Assembly (NCBI RefSeq): GCF_001641335.1
Contig: NZ_LVEM01000004.1
Span: 748,100-812,099 of the forward strand
Origin: Bradyrhizobium stylosanthis
Lineage (GTDB): Bacteria; Pseudomonadota; Alphaproteobacteria; Rhizobiales; Xanthobacteraceae
Direction of reading: 5' to 3'
DNA: 64,000 nucleotides
The notes below the pieces were generated by a model. It was not told where the DNA came from and did no database searches. It worked only from the letters and a program-made list of their open reading frames with translations. Numbering within the stretch: position 1 is the stretch's first letter; the number at the start of each line of letters is the position of its first letter. Shown here one piece after another: positions 61,435 through 64,000 of the stretch. Position numbers and translations under genes: made by a program.

Positions 61435-62076
61435 ATGACCCGTTTCGATAAGTTTTTTGGACTGAAGGCGATTACTCTCTCCGCGGCGCTGTCGATGACC
61501 GCAGGCCTGGCTCTGGCCGGCGACAACAACATCTCGACCGACAAGATCCTGGATGCGCTCAAGCCGAAGCCGGCGACCCGCGGCCTGTCCGTCGGGCCGC
61601 AAGCCGACCCGACCGCGCAGGCCAAGGAAGCGACCTTCCTGAACACGGTGCGCAACCGCTCGACCCGGTCGCTCTCCACGGGCGAGCGCGAGCAGATCGC
61701 CGAGCTCGCTGCGACCAAGCCGAAGATCGATCTGGAGATCCAGTTCGACTACAACTCGGCCGACATCGCCAAGACCTCGGTACCGTCGGTGCAGGCGCTC
61801 GGCAAGGCGCTGTCCGACCCCGCGCTGAAGGGCTCGACCTTCGTGGTCGCAGGCCACACCGACGCGGTCGGCGGCGAGGACTACAATCAGGGCCTCTCCG
61901 AACGGCGCGCAGACACCATCAAGAAGTACCTGGTGCAGAACTACGGCCTCAACGGCACCGATCTCGTCACCGTCGGCTACGGCAAGACCAAGCTGAAGGA
62001 CACCGCCAACGGTGCCGACCCGATCAATCGCCGCGTCCAGGTCGTGAACATGGACACCAAGACCGCGTCGAAATGA
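61435..62076 (+). CDS. OmpA-family outer-membrane/peptidoglycan-binding protein
   Basis: A 213-residue secreted protein. Signal peptide to about residue 29 (LSMTAGLALAG). The C-terminal OmpA domain (about 88-213) has VVAGHTDAVGGEDYNQGLSE, RRADTIKKYLVQNYGLNGTD and PINRRVQVVN, which bind peptidoglycan diaminopimelate. A linker of about 55 residues precedes it, with no barrel, so the protein is probably periplasmic and attached to peptidoglycan. A strong terminator follows. Confidence 0.92.
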   Translation: MTRFDKFFGLKAITLSAALSMTAGLALAGDNNISTDKILDALKPKPATRGLSVGPQADPTAQAKEATFLNTVRNRSTRSLSTGEREQIAELAATKPKIDLEIQFDYNSADIAKTSVPSVQALGKALSDPALKGSTFVVAGHTDAVGGEDYNQGLSERRADTIKKYLVQNYGLNGTDLVTVGYGKTKLKDTANGADPINRRVQVVNMDTKTASK

Positions 62077-62100
62077 TCTGAAAAGTCATCGCCAACCAGC

Positions 62101-62135
62101 AAGCCGCCTGCCGCGCGAACGGCAGGCGGCTTTCT
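62101..62135 (+). terminator. Rho-independent terminator of the OmpA-like gene
   Basis: A GCCGCCTGCC stem with loop GCGCGAAC and GGCAGGCGGC followed by TTTCT, 25 bp after the stop. The symmetric stem may also serve the convergent GT39-like gene. Confidence 0.85.
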
Positions 62136-62139
62136 GCTG

Positions 62140-63507
62140 TCAGATCCAGCTCTGGAATAGCATCAGCCGGTTGAAAGTCTGCATCGACGTGCCGATGAAG
62201 GCGGCCGAGATCGGCAGCATGACCGCAAAGCCGATCGCGGCGATGCCGACATAGGCCCAGAGCAGCCACCGCGGCAGCTCCTCTCTTCGCAGCACATAGA
62301 CCAGCGCAAGTGATGCGAGCGTTGCGGCGGGCAGGTAATAGTAAATGAAGCCAAGCGTGCGCGGCAGCAACGCCCAGGCGAGCCAGCAGCCAAAATAGAA
62401 GGCCGCGATCAGGAACGCATCCCACCGTCGCGCGACGAGGACGTCGCGCAGCACGACGACGAGCGCGGCCAGTGCCGGCCACAGCACCAGCGGATTGCCG
62501 AGGAAGACGATTGCGGCGACGTTCTCGTCCGCCGTCTTGTCGAACAGGAACCACACCGGCCGCGCAAGCAGCGGCCAGGATGGCCACGAGCTCATATAGG
62601 TGTGGCCGGCAATCGCGGTCGTGGTGTTGTCGGCAAAGATCCGGCGCTGCGCCTCGATCAGATCGGACAGCGACAATCCGTAGAGCGGGACGAACGCGGC
62701 AAGATAGGTCAGCGCCGGCAGCACGGCGAAGCAGAGCACGGCATCGCGCGCCCTGAAGTCGGGCCAGAGGTCGGGCCGGTACCAGTCGTCCGGCCTTGCG
62801 TCGGCGAACAGCGTGCGCCAGCCCTGCAGCAGACGGATCAATGCGACGATGACGATGCAGACGCCGAGGGGAAACAGCCCGCTCCATTTGCAGGCGGCGG
62901 CACAGCCGAACAGGGCGCCGGCCACCGCGAACAGCGCATGCGGGCGCTCCCTGCGAAAGCCGTGCATGAAGGCCGCGATCGCGAGCAGGCCGAAACCGAG
63001 CGCAAAGATGTCGAGCATCGCGACGCGCGCCTGCACGTAGAGCATCTGGTTGAAGGCGGCGATCAGCGCGGCGGCGATCGCCGGCCCTTGCGCCGCGAAC
63101 AGCGCAAGGCCGCACAGATAGATCGCGACGACGGCGAGCGCGCCGAACAATGTCGCCGGATAACGCCAGCCCAGCGCATTGTCGCCGAAGGTCGCGATCG
63201 AGGCCGCGATCAGCTCCTTGGCCAGCGGCGGATGCATCGGATTGAGCATCGGCTGCGACATCACAGGCGCCAGCATCTGCCGCGCCGCCGGCACGTAATG
63301 CACCTCGTCAAAGACGAACTTCTCAGGGGTGGTGAGTCCAATCAGCAGCGCCAGATGTGCGATCAGGAAAATCGCGACAGCGATCACTGCGCTTCGCGAC
63401 ATCATCGGAACCGGCGCGGCTTCAAGCGACTCTTGTGGGGATTTTTTACGTGGCAAATCTGCTTCACCGCGGAGAAAAACAGGGACGGCACTTTTCATTG
63501 AACGCAT
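62140..63507 (-). CDS. GT39-type dolichyl-phosphate-mannose--protein mannosyltransferase-like protein
   Basis: A 455-residue GT-C membrane enzyme of the PMT group. An acidic motif FDEVHYVPAARQM follows the first helix; PPLAKELIAASIATFGDNAL, with the conserved ARG-type pattern RVAMLDIFALGFGLLAIAAF, appears later. About eleven helices are visible. The donor should be a polyprenyl-phosphate sugar, possibly made by the DPM-type GT2 at 12989. The start is ATG 63507, with 63498 as alternative; the upstream part of the open frame is antisense to the next gene. Confidence 0.88.
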   Translation of the reverse strand: MRSMKSAVPVFLRGEADLPRKKSPQESLEAAPVPMMSRSAVIAVAIFLIAHLALLIGLTTPEKFVFDEVHYVPAARQMLAPVMSQPMLNPMHPPLAKELIAASIATFGDNALGWRYPATLFGALAVVAIYLCGLALFAAQGPAIAAALIAAFNQMLYVQARVAMLDIFALGFGLLAIAAFMHGFRRERPHALFAVAGALFGCAAACKWSGLFPLGVCIVIVALIRLLQGWRTLFADARPDDWYRPDLWPDFRARDAVLCFAVLPALTYLAAFVPLYGLSLSDLIEAQRRIFADNTTTAIAGHTYMSSWPSWPLLARPVWFLFDKTADENVAAIVFLGNPLVLWPALAALVVVLRDVLVARRWDAFLIAAFYFGCWLAWALLPRTLGFIYYYLPAATLASLALVYVLRREELPRWLLWAYVGIAAIGFAVMLPISAAFIGTSMQTFNRLMLFQSWI

Positions 63508-63621
63508 TCTGCCGCAACTGTCACTAAGCATAGCGCAGGTCCCGCGCCGCTTGTGATAATTTCGCCACATCAGAAGCGCGCGCGATCCGGTACGATCAGG
63601 GACACATCGATCGGTTGCGAA

Positions 63622-64000
63622 ATGAATTTCCGTTTCTGGCTTTTCCCCACACTGCTGTCGGCCGCTCTGTGCGCGGCGCCCTGCGCGCAGGCGCAGACGC
63701 GCGTCGGCGAAGCCGTCGTGATCCAGAATGAAGTGGTGCGCGTCGCCGCGACCACGACGCCGATCAGCGTTGGCGACAGCATGCTGCGCGACGAGACCGT
63801 GCGCACCGGCGCCGACAGCGCCGCGCGGTTCGTCATGGCCGACAGCACCAATCTGTCGCTCGGCCCGAGCGCGACGCTGAAGCTCGACCGCACCGTCTTC
63901 AACGACGAGCACAGCTATCGGGACGTCGCTATCCGCATGACGACCGGCGCATTCCGCTTCGTCACCGGGCATTCCGAAAAAACCGCCTACAAGATCACGA
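63622..64000 (+). CDS. FecR-domain protein, N-terminal part (continues past the edge)
   Basis: The first 126 codons of a gene that runs off the window. A signal peptide (LFPTLLSAALCAAPCAQAQ, cleavage near AQA-QT) is followed by a FecR-type domain: VIQNEVVRVAATTTPISVGD, LRDETVRTGADSAARFVMAD, STNLSLGPSATLKLDRTVFN and MTTGAFRFVTGHSEKTAYKI. Secreted FecR domains of this type are usually followed by further domains (for example VCBS or CHASE2) and act at the periplasmic side. It is divergent from the GT39-like gene. Confidence 0.85.
   Translation, partial: MNFRFWLFPTLLSAALCAAPCAQAQTRVGEAVVIQNEVVRVAATTTPISVGDSMLRDETVRTGADSAARFVMADSTNLSLGPSATLKLDRTVFNDEHSYRDVAIRMTTGAFRFVTGHSEKTAYKIT

Overview
The window looks like a chromosomal segment of a Bradyrhizobium-type alphaproteobacterium. 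The evidence is the very high GC content, the strong GC3 codon bias, a rhizobial-type glycerol operon (glpD-S-T-P-Q-U-V), a RamB-type regulator divergent from a long isocitrate lyase, and many short palindromic intergenic repeats of the kind common in Bradyrhizobium. No phage, insertion sequence, CRISPR array, tRNA or rRNA gene is visible. All large genes appear intact; only the last one runs off the right edge.

Layout. 0.2-7.1 kb is a four-gene operon encoding a MoxR ATPase, a DUF58 protein and two large membrane proteins with von Willebrand-like segments. 7.2-10.4 kb holds a near-perfect Zur-type palindrome, a small DUF2946 protein and a TonB-dependent receptor, probably a zinc-import unit. 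10.5-15.8 kb has two GNAT acetyltransferases, a polyprenyl-sugar module (GT-C-like membrane protein, DPM-type GT2, DUF2304), a Nudix hydrolase and a metallophosphoesterase. 16.5-20.1 kb is the glyoxylate-shunt locus: aceA, a DUF4170 gene and the divergent ScfR/RamB/PrpR-type regulator. 20.2-24.2 kb has small hypotheticals, a secreted gluzincin-like putative metallopeptidase, a Lys-rich histone-H1-like protein, a TPR protein and HtpX. 24.4-30.1 kb is an envelope/exopolysaccharide block: an HlyD-like protein, a cellulose-synthase-like GT2 with PilZ domain, an L,D-transpeptidase and a lytic transglycosylase. 30.3-32.1 kb has a DUF1993 protein and an old-yellow-enzyme reductase.

32.3-42.6 kb is the glycerol system: glycerol-3-phosphate dehydrogenase and the complete glycerol ABC importer, with a DeoR/GlpR-type regulator upstream. 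A Phd/VapC-like toxin-antitoxin pair sits between regulator and operon. 42.7-44.4 kb carries a tandemly duplicated NTF2-like gene. 44.6-50.6 kb is a fatty-acid beta-oxidation cluster (thioesterase, hydratase/hydroxyacyl-CoA dehydrogenase, thiolase, acyl-CoA dehydrogenase). 50.9-58.9 kb has a flavin reductase, an RND efflux operon with its TetR regulator, an MFS carrier and a DUF2809 protein. 59.0-64.0 kb has a YcaQ-type DNA glycosylase, a Met-rich secreted protein, an OmpA-like protein with a CRP-like promoter, a GT39-type mannosyltransferase and the start of a FecR-domain protein.

The most informative observations are four: complementary degeneracy in the two GlpS/GlpT ATPases (one intact, one defective ATP site); four CTTTCR repeats spaced by one helical turn in front of glpD; the HlyD plus PilZ-synthase pair lacking the other cellulose genes; and the NTF2 duplication in which only one copy has a signal peptide. 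Statements about families are from general knowledge; no database search was run.
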